A stretch of 64,000 bases of DNA. It comes from Modestobacter sp. VKM Ac-2984. Its GTDB lineage: Bacteria > Actinomycetota > Actinomycetes > Mycobacteriales > Geodermatophilaceae. Every line of letters starts with the position of its first letter. Position 1 is the first letter of the stretch. Of the stretch, positions 36,396 through 45,532 are shown one piece after another. The DNA is taken from positions 1 through 64,000 of the forward strand of contig NZ_JAPVBJ010000007.1 of assembly GCF_026967985.1 (NCBI RefSeq), read 5' to 3'. The notes beneath the pieces were generated by a model. The model was not told the DNA's origin and did not search any database. It worked only from the letters and a program-made list of their open reading frames with translations. Both the position numbers and the translations under genes were made by a program.

Positions 36396-36674
36396 CCGAG
36401 CGACCGTACGGCCCGGTTCCGGCGCTCCGCTCCGTGTGGGCGGCGGCATGACGAAGATGACGATCGCATTGAGATGTGCTCAGGGCGTGCATGGACCGGG
36501 GATCCGGGAGCACGGTGGAGAGCAACCCACCGTGGCCGGCGGGCAGGAGCCGGCTGCGCACGTCAGGAAGAGGTGCAGGTCATCGCCGGAGCAGGACGGC
36601 CCCCCGGTGGCCAGCCCTGGCTGTTGCCCGCTGCGGAACCGGTCTCCACCCGGTCGCGCGGCCGCACTGTCCTC

Positions 36675-39374
36675 ATGCTCCGCCTGGTGGTCGCCCTCGT
36701 GCTCGCCGGCGGGCTGGTCGCCGGGGTCGTCGCGCCCTGGATCGGCGGGGCCAGCGCGCTGGCCCAGCGGGGAGCCGACCTCGTCCGTCCCCTCGAGACC
36801 GCCGCCGTCGACACCCGGCTGCCCGGCAACACGCGCGTCCTCGCCGCGGACGGCTCGCTGATCACCGAGTTCTACACGCACAACCGGCGCCCCCTCACCG
36901 GCGAGCAGATCGCCCCGGTGATGAAGGACGCGCTGATCGCCATCGAGGACGCCCGGTTCCGTGACCACCCGGGCGTGGACTCCCGTGGGCTGCTGCGTGC
37001 CCTGGCGCGCAACATCGCCGCCGGCGAGGTCGCCGAGGGCGGCTCGACGATCACCCAGCAGCTGGTCAAGCAGTTGCGGCTGCAGACCGCCGAGGACGCC
37101 GACGGGCGGGCCGCCGCCACGGCCGACACGGTCGGGCGCAAGCTGCGGGAGGCGCAGATCGCCCTGGCGGTGGAGGAGCAGTACTCCAAGGAGGAGATCC
37201 TCACCCGCTACCTGAACACCGTCTACTTCGGGAACGGCGCCTACGGGGTCGCCGCCGCCGCGCAGCGCTACTTCGCCACCACCGCCGACCAGCTGACCCC
37301 CGCCCAGGCCGCGATGCTGGCCGGGCTGGTCCGCAGCCCGGCCTACTACGACCCGGTGACCGCGCCGGAGCCGACGAAGCAGCGCCGGGACCTCGTGCTG
37401 CGCCGGATGGCCGAGGTCGGCCTGCTCGACCAGGCCGCCGCGGACGCCGCCCGGGCCGAGCCGCTCGGCGTCGTCGACGGGGGCAGCGCCCCCAACGGGT
37501 GCACCGAGGCGACCATCGGCGGCTTCTTCTGCGGCCACCTGCTGAAGGTGCTCGCCGAGCAGTACGGCCTGACCACCGAGCAGCTGCAGGCCGGTGGGCT
37601 GACCGTGCAGACCACGCTGGACCCGGCGCTGCAGCGAGCCGGGGACGCCGCCGTGGTGCAGACCCTGGCACCGGAGGACCCGCGCGCCGCCGTCTACGTG
37701 AACGTCGAGCCCGGCACCGGCCGGGTGCTGGCCATGTCGGTCAACCGCCGGTACGGGCTCGACCCGGCCGACCCCGCGCAGACCACGTTCGACCTCCCGG
37801 CCGCCGCCGGTCAGGGCGCCGGCTCGACGTACAAGGTGTTCACCGCCGCGGCCGCGCTGGAGCAGGGCTTCGGGCTGGACTTCGAGCTGTCGACGCCGGA
37901 CCCCTACGTCTCCAGCGTCTACCGCGACGGGGACGGTCCCTACGACGTCGAGAACGCCGGCAACTACCCGCGCCGGCTGGACATGGAGCAGGCCCTCTAC
38001 CGCTCCTCCAACACCTACTTCCTCGCCCTCGAGGACGCCCTGGGCAGCGTCGAGGCGCCGGTCCGGGTCGCCCAGCGGCTGGGGTTGTCCAGCCTCGACC
38101 CGATCGCCGACCAGATCGTCGCGGAGAACCGTGGCTCGTTCACCTTCGGCGCCGAGCCGACCAGCCCGCTGGCCCTGGCCAACGCCTACGCCACCCTCGC
38201 CGCCCGGGGCACGCACTGCGAGCCGCGGCTGGTCGAGGCCGTTCTCGACCGGTCCGGCGAGCCGCTGACCGGGCCGGACGGCCAGCCGCTGGTCGGTGCG
38301 CCGCAGTGCACCCCGGAGGTCATCGCGCCGGGGATCGCCGACACGCTCAACCACGCGCTGCGCAAGGACGTCGAGCCGGGCCACCCGGGGCAGACCGGTC
38401 GCCGGGCCTTCGTCCCCGGCCACCAGATCGCCGGCAAGACGGGGACCAGCCAGGGCAACTACTCGGTCACCTTCGTCGGCTACACCCCGCAGTTCGCGGC
38501 GAGCGTGATGGTCTACGACCCGGTCCGCAACCAGGACGTCGGCGGGTTCGGTGGCGGCAAGGCGGCCACCATCTGGCACGACGCGCTGGCGCCGGTGCTC
38601 ACCGGCCGGCCGGTCGCGGCCTTCCCGCCGCCGGACCCGCAGTACGTGCGCAGCGAGCGCGCCACCGTGCCGGGCGGGTGCGTGGGCGCCTGGGCGGACG
38701 GGTGCAGCGGGCTGCTGGCCGAGCGCGGCCTGGAGGTCGTCCGGGTGGTCGTGGACGGCGCCCGGCCCGCCGGCCGGGTGGTGGGGCTGACCCCGTCGGG
38801 CGGCCGGTCCGTCCCGCCGGGTGGCCAGGTCAGGATGTTCGTCAGCAACGGGGCCGACTACGCGCCGCCCCCGCCGCCGCCACCGGTGCGCACGCCCGCA
38901 CCCCGCCCCGAGCCGACGCCGGAGCCGGCTCCCGCACCCGTGCCCAGCCCGGCACCGGAGCCGAGCCCTGAGCCCGCCCCGGAGCCGGTTCCCGCGCCGG
39001 AGCCGACGCCTGTGCCGGAGCCGACCCCGGTGCCGGAGCCGACCCCCGTGCCGGAGCCGACCCCCGGGCCCGAGCCCACCCCGGTGCCGGAGCCGACCCC
39101 CGGGCCCGAGCCAACTCCTGGACCGGACCAGACCCCTGCGCCGGAGCCTGTTCCCGAGCCGACCCCGGACCCTGCTCCGGTGCCTGAGCCGGAACCCGCT
39201 CCCGAGCCGGCACCTCAGCCGGAGCCCGCACCGGCCCCTCAGCCGGAGCCCGCACCGGAGCCGGCACCTCAGCCGGAACCCGCACCTCAGCCGGAGCCCG
39301 CTCCGGAGCCCGCCCCCCAGTCGGAGCCGGCACCTCAGCCGGAGCCCGCACCGGAACCGGCGCCTCAGCCCTGA
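36675..39374 (+). CDS. Class A penicillin-binding protein with PASTA domain and Pro/Glu-rich tail
   Basis: An 899-residue bifunctional peptidoglycan synthase. One N-terminal membrane helix is followed by the GT51 glycosyltransferase domain ('[10 protein letters not shown]' near 89, '[12 protein letters not shown]' near 122, '[15 protein letters not shown]'). The transpeptidase domain has STYK with the active serine at about 384, 'SSN' near 450 and KTGTS near 588. A single PASTA domain follows (about 680-725), then about 170 residues of PEPTP/PEPAP repeats to the stop. The tail is far longer than in most homologues and may span or bind the wall. The frame is open far upstream to 35817, but ATG 36675 gives normal topology. 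Confidence 0.93.
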   Translation: MLRLVVALVLAGGLVAGVVAPWIGGASALAQRGADLVRPLETAAVDTRLPGNTRVLAADGSLITEFYTHNRRPLTGEQIAPVMKDALIAIEDARFRDHPGVDSRGLLRALARNIAAGEVAEGGSTITQQLVKQLRLQTAEDADGRAAATADTVGRKLREAQIALAVEEQYSKEEILTRYLNTVYFGNGAYGVAAAAQRYFATTADQLTPAQAAMLAGLVRSPAYYDPVTAPEPTKQRRDLVLRRMAEVGLLDQAAADAARAEPLGVVDGGSAPNGCTEATIGGFFCGHLLKVLAEQYGLTTEQLQAGGLTVQTTLDPALQRAGDAAVVQTLAPEDPRAAVYVNVEPGTGRVLAMSVNRRYGLDPADPAQTTFDLPAAAGQGAGSTYKVFTAAAALEQGFGLDFELSTPDPYVSSVYRDGDGPYDVENAGNYPRRLDMEQALYRSSNTYFLALEDALGSVEAPVRVAQRLGLSSLDPIADQIVAENRGSFTFGAEPTSPLALANAYATLAARGTHCEPRLVEAVLDRSGEPLTGPDGQPLVGAPQCTPEVIAPGIADTLNHALRKDVEPGHPGQTGRRAFVPGHQIAGKTGTSQGNYSVTFVGYTPQFAASVMVYDPVRNQDVGGFGGGKAATIWHDALAPVLTGRPVAAFPPPDPQYVRSERATVPGGCVGAWADGCSGLLAERGLEVVRVVVDGARPAGRVVGLTPSGGRSVPPGGQVRMFVSNGADYAPPPPPPPVRTPAPRPEPTPEPAPAPVPSPAPEPSPEPAPEPVPAPEPTPVPEPTPVPEPTPVPEPTPGPEPTPVPEPTPGPEPTPGPDQTPAPEPVPEPTPDPAPVPEPEPAPEPAPQPEPAPAPQPEPAPEPAPQPEPAPQPEPAPEPAPQSEPAPQPEPAPEPAPQP
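38866..39368 (+). repeat. Coding repeat: PEPTPVPEP / PEPAPQPEP tract in the PBP tail
   Basis: Imperfect 12-30 base units rich in CCGGAGCC encode alternating Pro-Glu-Pro with Thr, Ala, Val or Gln. The units change from PEPTPVP/GP type to PEPAPQ type at about 39180. Such tracts often vary in copy number between strains. Confidence 0.85.
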
Positions 39375-39482
39375 CCTGCGCACCAGTCGGAGCCGGGCCG
39401 GCCGGCTGACGGCGGAGCGACGTGTGGTGGGCGGGAGGCCGGTCCTGACGGTCTGGCCGCGTTGGTCGGTCTCTCCAGCAGT

Positions 39483-39508
39483 GGAGAGCCAGTAGTAGCC
39501 GGCTCTCC
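39483..39508. terminator. Hairpin between convergent PBP and USP genes
   Basis: GGAGAGCC (39483-39490) and GGCTCTCC (39501-39508) are a perfect 8-base stem with a 10-base loop, about 110 bases after the PBP stop and about 40 bases before the end of the minus-strand USP gene. It could serve both. Confidence 0.5.
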
Positions 39509-39545
39509 CGCCCGCACCAACTGTGACCCACGGCACAATCGGACG

Positions 39546-40457
39546 TCAAGAGGCTGGCGGTGAGCCCCCGTCGCCACGCGGCACCACCAGCACCGGCACG
39601 GTGGCGGCGCGCAGGATCTTCGTCGCCGTCGAGCCGAGGAACACCCGCCCCGCCGGCCCGAGCCGCGAGGACCCGATGACCAGCACGTCGCCGGGGGCCC
39701 AGGTCACGGCGGCCACCGCCCCCGCCCAGCCGGCGCCGTGGCCCTGCACGGTCTCCGGGGTGGCGTCGGGCCCGGGCCAGTCCGCGACGACGTCGTCCAG
39801 CGAGCCCTGCACCCGACCGGCCCACTCCTCGCTGACCACCTGCTCCAGCGGGAGGCCGGTCTCCGAGGGCAGCAGGGCGGCGCGTTCGGGCACGAAGGTC
39901 GCCAGCCGGACCGGCACGCCCCAACGGCCGGCGAGGACGCGGGTGGCCGCGAGCGCGTCGGTGGAGCGGGCGGCGTCGGCCCACGTGCAGGTGAGCCGGG
40001 TGGGCTCCGCCGGCGCCGACCACGCCCGCGGGGCCAGCGCCAGGGGCACCGGCGAGCTGTGCAGCAGCGGTTCGGCGACCGAGCCGGCCGCGAACCGACC
40101 TTCCGGCGCCTCGGTCGCGGCGCCGAGCACCAGGACCCGTGCCTTGTACCGGTGGGCCGCCTCCACCAGCCCGGCGGGCACCGAGGACGCCGGGACGACG
40201 GCGGTGCGGACGTCCTCGACGCCCGCGGCACGCAGCGCGGTGAGCGCCTCCGCGTGCCGGGTGGCGGTCAGGGCGGCCCGCCACTGCCGGTACTCGTGGT
40301 CCAGTCGGGAGATGGTCCCGTCCGGCGGGTCGAGCGGCACGACCGTCGTCACGACGACCGGGGAGCCCTCCGCACCGGCCAGCCCAGCGGCCAGCCGGAG
40401 TGCGGCGTCGTCCCCGCCGCTGTGCTCGGCGGCCTCCCAGCCCAGCAGGACGGTCAT
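39546..40457 (-). CDS. Universal stress protein, tandem USP domains
   Basis: A 303-residue protein with two USP folds (about 1-145 and 155-300). The first ends 'VLVLGAATEAPEGRFAAGSVAEPLLHSS' (split) and the second 'DVLVIGSSRLGPAGRVFLGSTATKILR' (split) then 'PVLVVPR'; the G-x2-G-x9-G(S/T) ATP-binding element is recognisable in the second domain. Such proteins are induced by stress and dormancy in actinobacteria. ATG 40457 is preferred to the longer frame to 40523. Confidence 0.87.
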   Translation of the reverse strand: MTVLLGWEAAEHSGGDDAALRLAAGLAGAEGSPVVVTTVVPLDPPDGTISRLDHEYRQWRAALTATRHAEALTALRAAGVEDVRTAVVPASSVPAGLVEAAHRYKARVLVLGAATEAPEGRFAAGSVAEPLLHSSPVPLALAPRAWSAPAEPTRLTCTWADAARSTDALAATRVLAGRWGVPVRLATFVPERAALLPSETGLPLEQVVSEEWAGRVQGSLDDVVADWPGPDATPETVQGHGAGWAGAVAAVTWAPGDVLVIGSSRLGPAGRVFLGSTATKILRAATVPVLVVPRGDGGSPPAS

Positions 40458-40552
40458 CGGACGCCGGGCTGCGGGGAAGCGGTCACGATCCGCACTGTCC
40501 CCCGTGTGCGCCGCCCTGACCACCCCGGACGGTCATCTCGTCCCGGCGGGCG

Positions 40553-41839
40553 TCAGGGGCGGCGGCGCAGGACCTCCCGGGAGAGCTGGTCGACGGCGGT
40601 GTGCCCGGTGAGCCCCAGCGTCAGGTCGAACTCGCCGAGCACGTCCTCGACCACCTGCCGGACGCCGTCCTCGCCGGCCACCCCCAGGCCCCACGCGTAG
40701 GGCCGCCCCAGCAGCACCGCCCGCGCGCCCAGGGCGACGGCCACCAGCACGTCGGCGCCGCTGCGCACCCCGCTGTCGAACAGCACCGGCACCCGGTCGG
40801 CGACGGCGTCCACGACGTCGGGCAGCGCGTCCAGGGCGGCGATCGAGCGGTCGACCTGCCGCCCGCCGTGGGTGCTGACCACCACCCCGTCGACGCCCTC
40901 CTCGACCGCCCGCCGGGCGTCGTCCGGGTGCAGGACGCCCTTGAGCACGATCGGCAGCCGGGTGCGCTCGCGCAGCCAGGCCAGGTCGGCCCAGGTGATC
41001 GACGGGCGGGAGTAGATGGACAGGAAGGTCTCGACGGCGGCCCGGGGGAGCGGGGACCGCAGGTTCTCCACCAGCGGGCCGGGCCAGGCGCGGGCCATCC
41101 CGACCAGCGCCCGGACCGCGGCGAGATTCGGTCGCGGCTGGGGGTCCCGCGGTGCGCCGGCCGCCGCGGCCCGCTCCTCGACCAGCCGGCGGAACACCGG
41201 GTCGGAGGTGTACTGCGCGATGCCCTTGCCCAGCGCGAACGGCAGGTGGCCGAGGTCCAGGTCGCGCGGGCGCCAGCCGAGCATCGTGGTGTCCAGCGTG
41301 ACCACGACGGCGTCGCAGCCGGTGGCCTCGGCCCGACCCAGCAGGCTCTCCACCAGCTCGTCGGAGGTGGACCAGTACAGCTGCATCCACCGCGGGCTGT
41401 CGCCCATCGCCGCTGCGGTGGTCTCCATCGGCACCGAGGCCTGGTTGGAGAAGACCATCGGCACCCCGACCGCCGCCGCGGCCCGGGCGACGGCGAGGTC
41501 GCCCTCCGGGTGCACCAGCTCGAGCGCACCCACCGGCCCGAGCAGCACGGGAGCGGGGATCCGGCGTCCGAACAGCTCGACCGAGGTGTCGCGGCGGCTG
41601 ACGTCGCGCAGCACCCGGGGCACCACGGACCAGTGGTCGAACGCCGTCCGGTCGGCCCGTTGGGTGGCCTCGTCGCCGGCGCCGCCCGCGACGTAGCCGT
41701 AGGCCCGGGCGTCCAGCCGGCGCTTCGCCTCCCGGGCCAGCGCCCGGTACACGGTGGGCACCCGGGGGTGCCTGCCGTAGACGCCCGCCCGGTAGACCAC
41801 GTCCTGCCGCCGCCGCCCGGTCCCTGCCGCTGAGGTCAT
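40553..41839 (-). CDS. FMN-dependent alpha-hydroxy-acid dehydrogenase / lactate 2-monooxygenase type
   Basis: A 428-residue TIM-barrel flavoenzyme. 'YGYVAGGAGDEATQRAD' (about 46-62), 'PVLLGPVG', 'FSNQASVPMET', 'QLYWSTSDE', 'VVVTLDT', 'IVLKGVLHPDDARRA' and 'GVVVSTHGGRQVD' (the His-Gly-Gly-Arg-Q active-site motif) show the family clearly. 'HGGRQ' and the length suit lactate 2-monooxygenase or a related oxidase; the exact substrate is not set. ATG 41839 is used; a frame to 41944 adds unlikely sequence. Confidence 0.9.
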   Translation of the reverse strand: MTSAAGTGRRRQDVVYRAGVYGRHPRVPTVYRALAREAKRRLDARAYGYVAGGAGDEATQRADRTAFDHWSVVPRVLRDVSRRDTSVELFGRRIPAPVLLGPVGALELVHPEGDLAVARAAAAVGVPMVFSNQASVPMETTAAAMGDSPRWMQLYWSTSDELVESLLGRAEATGCDAVVVTLDTTMLGWRPRDLDLGHLPFALGKGIAQYTSDPVFRRLVEERAAAAGAPRDPQPRPNLAAVRALVGMARAWPGPLVENLRSPLPRAAVETFLSIYSRPSITWADLAWLRERTRLPIVLKGVLHPDDARRAVEEGVDGVVVSTHGGRQVDRSIAALDALPDVVDAVADRVPVLFDSGVRSGADVLVAVALGARAVLLGRPYAWGLGVAGEDGVRQVVEDVLGEFDLTLGLTGHTAVDQLSREVLRRRP

Positions 41840-42097
41840 CAGCTCACCGTAGTGACCGAGGTCTCCCCGCCGGCCCCGGCACCGCCACCGGCGGGACCAG
41901 GCGCTGGTGGCGGCCGCGCGCGGGTCGACCCGCCCGGTCGACACGCCCGTGGCGACACGCCAGTGGGACGGGAGTGACGGGTGTGGCGGACTCGCAGCTG
42001 GTCAGCGCCGCGGGGCATGGTGGAGGCAGTTGCTGGGCAGGACGACTGCACGTCGCAGAGCAGTCGTCCACCGGGCGCTGGAGAACGGGGGACCGCC

Positions 42098-43315
42098 GTG
42101 CCGCTGACGCGCCCGGTCGCCCGCCCGGCGCTGACCGCCGGCCTCGCGCTCGGCGCGATCCTGGTGGCCGGGGTCGCCGCGGCCGGTCCAGCCGCTGCGC
42201 TGGAGGACCCGCGGCGCCCGACCGCGTCGGTCACCCACGGCCCCAGCTGCGGCCCGGCCGTCGTCCGGGTCCAGGTCACCAACGGCACCGAGCCGCACCG
42301 GGTCGCCCTGGTCTTCGACGGGGTCGAGCAGCAGGACGTCGCCGACCTCGACCCCGGCGAGCAGGTGGAGCTGACCAGCGAGGACGTCGACTGGGGCGTC
42401 ACCGTCGAGGTGTCGGTGACGGTCGCGGACCCGGACGGGACGGTGGAGCAGCCGCTGCACTTCCAGACCTACACGCGGCCGAGCGAGGAGGACTGCGCGG
42501 CGGTCATGCCGCCGCCCACCCCGGTGACGCCGACCCCGACGTCGGATCCGTCGACGCCGACCGCCACCCCGGGGCCGTCGACGCCACCTCCGTCGAGCCC
42601 CCCTCCCTCGACCCCCGAGCCCTCGACCCCTGAGCCCTCGACCCCCGAGCCCTCCACTCCTGAGCCCTCGACGGCCGAGCCGTCGACCCCTGCGCCGTCC
42701 AGCACGACGCCCCCTCCCGTGCCGGCCAGCCCGACGCCGGCCCCCGTGTCGTCCAGCACGACGCAGTGGCCCAGGACCCCGTCCCTGCCCGCGACGCCGC
42801 TGCCCACCGCAGCGGACCGCACCACGTCGGCACCCACGGCCTCCAGCGGTGCGCCGTCGAGCACGTCCTCGACGGAGGCCGACGCCGGGTCCGGTGGCCC
42901 GTCCCGTTCCAGCGGTGACGCGAGCTGGTCCCCGGTGGCGTCGGTGTCGCCGGGCGGGGTGGTGACCGTGCGGGCCAGCGGCTTCCTGCCGGGTGAGCCG
43001 GTCGAGGTCCGCCTGGCCGGCGACGGGGAGCTGCTCAGCACCGTCACCGCGGCGGCCGACGGCAGCGTCGAGGCGGTCGTCCAGATCCCGCGCGGTGTCG
43101 CGCTGGGTGAGGCCACGCTGGAGTTCGTCGGCGGCGAGTCCGCGGCGACCGCCGAGGTCGACCTGGAGGTGGCCGCCCGCGCCGCGCCGGTGACCGAGCA
43201 GACCGGCCAACCGGTGGTGCTCGCCGCCGGGCTGGCCCTGCTCACCGCGGCCGGCGCGATCGGGCTGGTGGGTGTGCGCCGGTCGGGGAGCGGGCACCCC
43301 GGGGGGCGACGGTGA
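42098..43315 (+). CDS. Mucin-like surface protein with C-terminal membrane anchor
   Basis: A 405-residue secreted protein. It has a signal peptide (about residues 1-36, 'AGLALGAILVAGVAAAGPAAA'), a small N-terminal beta domain with two cysteines ('GPSCGPAVVRVQV' and 'EEDCAAV'), a Ser/Thr/Pro stalk of about 150 residues with PSTPE repeats, a second beta domain ('SPGGVVTVRASGFLPGEPVEVRL', Ig-like) and one C-terminal membrane helix followed by arginines and glycines. There is no LPXTG. GGGGGA seven to ten bases upstream supports GTG 42098. The stalk is a likely O-glycosylation site. The next gene's start overlaps its stop (GTGA). Confidence 0.8.
   Translation: MPLTRPVARPALTAGLALGAILVAGVAAAGPAAALEDPRRPTASVTHGPSCGPAVVRVQVTNGTEPHRVALVFDGVEQQDVADLDPGEQVELTSEDVDWGVTVEVSVTVADPDGTVEQPLHFQTYTRPSEEDCAAVMPPPTPVTPTPTSDPSTPTATPGPSTPPPSSPPPSTPEPSTPEPSTPEPSTPEPSTAEPSTPAPSSTTPPPVPASPTPAPVSSSTTQWPRTPSLPATPLPTAADRTTSAPTASSGAPSSTSSTEADAGSGGPSRSSGDASWSPVASVSPGGVVTVRASGFLPGEPVEVRLAGDGELLSTVTAAADGSVEAVVQIPRGVALGEATLEFVGGESAATAEVDLEVAARAAPVTEQTGQPVVLAAGLALLTAAGAIGLVGVRRSGSGHPGGRR
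42598..42681 (+). repeat. PSTPE-coding tandem repeat
   Basis: A 15-base unit (approximately CCCTCGACCCCTGAG) recurs about five times and encodes PSTPE. It lies in the stalk of the surface protein. Confidence 0.75.
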
Positions 43316-43890
43316 GCGGGCAGTCCGGTGGACGGCACCGGGACGAGCGCTGCGAAGGAGACGTGGACCCACCGATGGACCAGCCTGCGGACCGGCTGCA
43401 CGACGGCGCACCACCGCGGGGGGTGCCCCGGGACGTGCGGGGCCTGGCCGCCGCCGGACCGAGCGCGCCGGAGACCTGGCTGCGGATCGTCCAGGTGCAC
43501 GACCGGATCACCCGGCGGGTCGACTCGGCGCTGCACCGCCAGCACGGGTTGTCGCTCACCGGATTCGAGGTGCTGCGCCGTGTGGCCGAGTCCCCGGCGG
43601 AGCACGCCTCGATGGGCGACCTGGCCGAGGCGGTCGGCCTCTCCCGGCCGGGGATCACCAGCACCGTCAACCGCCTCGTCGAGGACGGGCTGGTCACCCG
43701 CGAGCGACTGGACGGCGACCGGCGGCTGCTGCACGCCCGGCTGACCGACACCGGCCGGGACCGCGTCCGCGCGGCCATGTCCACCCACGACGACCTGGTC
43801 GCCCACCTGCTGACGATGCTCGGCGACGACGCCGCCGTGGTCACCGATGCGCTCGCCCGGGTGTCCTCCGCGACCCGTCGCCCGCGCTGA
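43312..43890 (+). CDS. MarR-family transcriptional regulator
   Basis: A 192-residue winged-helix protein. 'WLRIVQVHDRITRRVDSALHRQHGLSL' (split) begins the dimer helices, 'MGDLAEAVGLSRPGITSTVNRLVEDGLVTRERLDGDRRL' (split, about 100-140) is the DNA-binding helix pair and wing with the conserved D-x-R. GTG 43312 overlaps the preceding stop; an ATG at 43375 (residue 22) is an alternative with AAGGAG about 14 bases upstream. It may regulate the coupled surface-protein gene, though no ligand can be guessed. Confidence 0.86.
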   Translation: MSGQSGGRHRDERCEGDVDPPMDQPADRLHDGAPPRGVPRDVRGLAAAGPSAPETWLRIVQVHDRITRRVDSALHRQHGLSLTGFEVLRRVAESPAEHASMGDLAEAVGLSRPGITSTVNRLVEDGLVTRERLDGDRRLLHARLTDTGRDRVRAAMSTHDDLVAHLLTMLGDDAAVVTDALARVSSATRRPR

Positions 43891-44032
43891 ACGAGGGCCC
43901 CGCCGCCCACCCCGGCCGCCGCCCGTCGTCCCTGCTGCTCACCCTGACCGGGTCCGCCACGTCCGGGTGGACGGCCGGACAACTTAAAGCCCGTAGTGTT
44001 TCGGAGACGATCTTCGGGGCACGATTCCGGAC

Positions 44033-45532
44033 ATGTCCGGTGCCCTCTGCAACTGCACGGTCGTCGTACCGACGATCGGACGGCCGTCGCTGGGCGTTCT
44101 CCTCGACGCCCTGGCCGACGCCACCGGCCCGCGTCCGGCCGAGATCGTGCTGGTCGACGACCGGCCCAGCGGCGAACCGCTGCGCCCGGAACGCCCGGGC
44201 CTGCCCCCGGTCCGGGTGGTGCGCACCGGCGGTGGCGGGCCGGCGGTGGCCCGCAACCTGGGCTGGCGCACCGCGCGCACCGAGTGGATCGCCTTCCTGG
44301 ACGACGACGTCGTCCCCGACCACGACTGGTTCGCCCGGCTCGCCGATGACCTCGCCGCCCTGCCCGCCGACGCGGCCGGCACCCAGGGCCGGGTGCGGGT
44401 CCCGCTGCCGGACGACCGCCGCCCCACCGACTGGGAGCGCGGCACCGCGGGGCTGGCCACCAGCAGCTGGATCACCGCAGACCTGGCCTACCGCCGGTCC
44501 GCACTGGCCGCGGTCGGCGGGTTCGACGAGCGCTTCCCCCGGGCCTTCCGGGAGGACTCCGACCTGGCGCTGCGGATCATGGACACCGGGTCGGCGCTGA
44601 CCCGTGGCGAGCGGTGGATCACCCACCCGGTCCGACCGACCGACCGCTGGGTGTCCGCCCGGGTGCAGGCCGGCAACGCCGACGACGTCCTCATGCGCCG
44701 GCTGCACGGGCCGACCTGGCGGGCGCGCGCCGACGCCGCCGTCGGCCGCCGTCCCCGCCACCTGGCCGTCACGGCGGCGGCGGTGGCCGCCCTCGGGCTG
44801 GCCGCCGCGGGGCGGCCGCGCGCCGCGGCGCTCGCGGCCCTGGGCTGGGCCGCCGGCACCGCCGAGTTCGCCTGGGCGCGGATCGCCCCCGGGCCACGGG
44901 ACCGCGCCGAGGTCACCACCATGCTCGCCAGCAGCGCGCTGATCCCGCCGCTGGCCAGCTGGCACTTCCTGCGCGGCGCCCTGCAGCACCGCACCGTGAT
45001 CCCGTGGCGCGGCCTGCCCGACCTGGTCCTCTTCGACCGCGACGGCACGCTGGTGCACGACGTGCCCTACAACGGCGACCCGGCCCAGGTGCGCCCGGTC
45101 GACGGCGCCCGCGAGGTGCTGGACGCCCTCCGCGCGCGCGGCGTGCGGATCGGCCTGGTCACCAACCAGTCCGGCGTGGGCCGGGGGCTGATCACCCGGG
45201 CGCAGGCCGATGCGGTCAACGCCCGCGTCGCCGAGCTGCTCGGCCCCTTCGACACCGTCCAGGTGTGCGCGCACGCGCCCGAGGACGGCTGCGACTGCCG
45301 CAAGCCGGCTCCCGGCATGGTCAAGGCCGCCTGCGCCGAGCTCGACGTCGACCCGTCCCGCGTCGTCGTCATCGGTGACATCGGTGCCGACGTCGAGGCC
45401 GCCACCGCGGCCGGTGCCGCCTCGGTCCTGGTGCCGACGACGGTCACCCGCCCCGCCGAGGTCACCGCCGCGGCACACCGGGCGCCCACCCTGGTCGACG
45501 CGGTCGAGGACGTGCTGGCAGGCGCCTGGTGA
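44033..45532 (+). CDS. Fusion: GT2 glycosyltransferase + GmhB-like heptose-bisphosphate phosphatase
   Basis: A 499-residue two-part protein. Residues about 1-240 form a GT2 (GT-A) domain: 'CTVVVPTIGRPSLGVLL', 'EIVLVDDRP', the metal-binding 'FLDDDVVPDHDWF' near residue 90 and 'GFDERFPRAFREDSDLALR' near 165. A hydrophobic helical stretch (about 245-310) links to a HAD domain (about 325-499): 'LVLFDRDGTLVHDVPYNGDP', 'LVTNQSGVGRG', 'CDCRKPAPGM' (the Cys/His zinc loop typical of GmhB) and 'VVVIGDIGADVEAA'. GmhB removes the C7 phosphate of heptose 1,7-bisphosphate. It is the first gene of the seven-gene heptose operon. Confidence 0.86.
   Translation: MSGALCNCTVVVPTIGRPSLGVLLDALADATGPRPAEIVLVDDRPSGEPLRPERPGLPPVRVVRTGGGGPAVARNLGWRTARTEWIAFLDDDVVPDHDWFARLADDLAALPADAAGTQGRVRVPLPDDRRPTDWERGTAGLATSSWITADLAYRRSALAAVGGFDERFPRAFREDSDLALRIMDTGSALTRGERWITHPVRPTDRWVSARVQAGNADDVLMRRLHGPTWRARADAAVGRRPRHLAVTAAAVAALGLAAAGRPRAAALAALGWAAGTAEFAWARIAPGPRDRAEVTTMLASSALIPPLASWHFLRGALQHRTVIPWRGLPDLVLFDRDGTLVHDVPYNGDPAQVRPVDGAREVLDALRARGVRIGLVTNQSGVGRGLITRAQADAVNARVAELLGPFDTVQVCAHAPEDGCDCRKPAPGMVKAACAELDVDPSRVVVIGDIGADVEAATAAGAASVLVPTTVTRPAEVTAAAHRAPTLVDAVEDVLAGAW

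Noticed and set aside
38866-39368. Regular repeats that could suggest a CRISPR array
   Set aside because: Units are in frame, encode Pro-Glu-rich protein, and there are no unique spacers of constant size. No cas genes are in the window.
36480-39536. A 1018-codon minus-strand open frame opposite the PBP gene
   Set aside because: It is the antisense of a gene with GC3 bias, which removes stop codons on the other strand. No domains or motifs appear in its translation.
38842-40284. A 480-codon minus-strand frame rich in Pro/Ala/Val
   Set aside because: It is the antisense of the PEPTP repeat tract plus a wrong phase of the USP gene.
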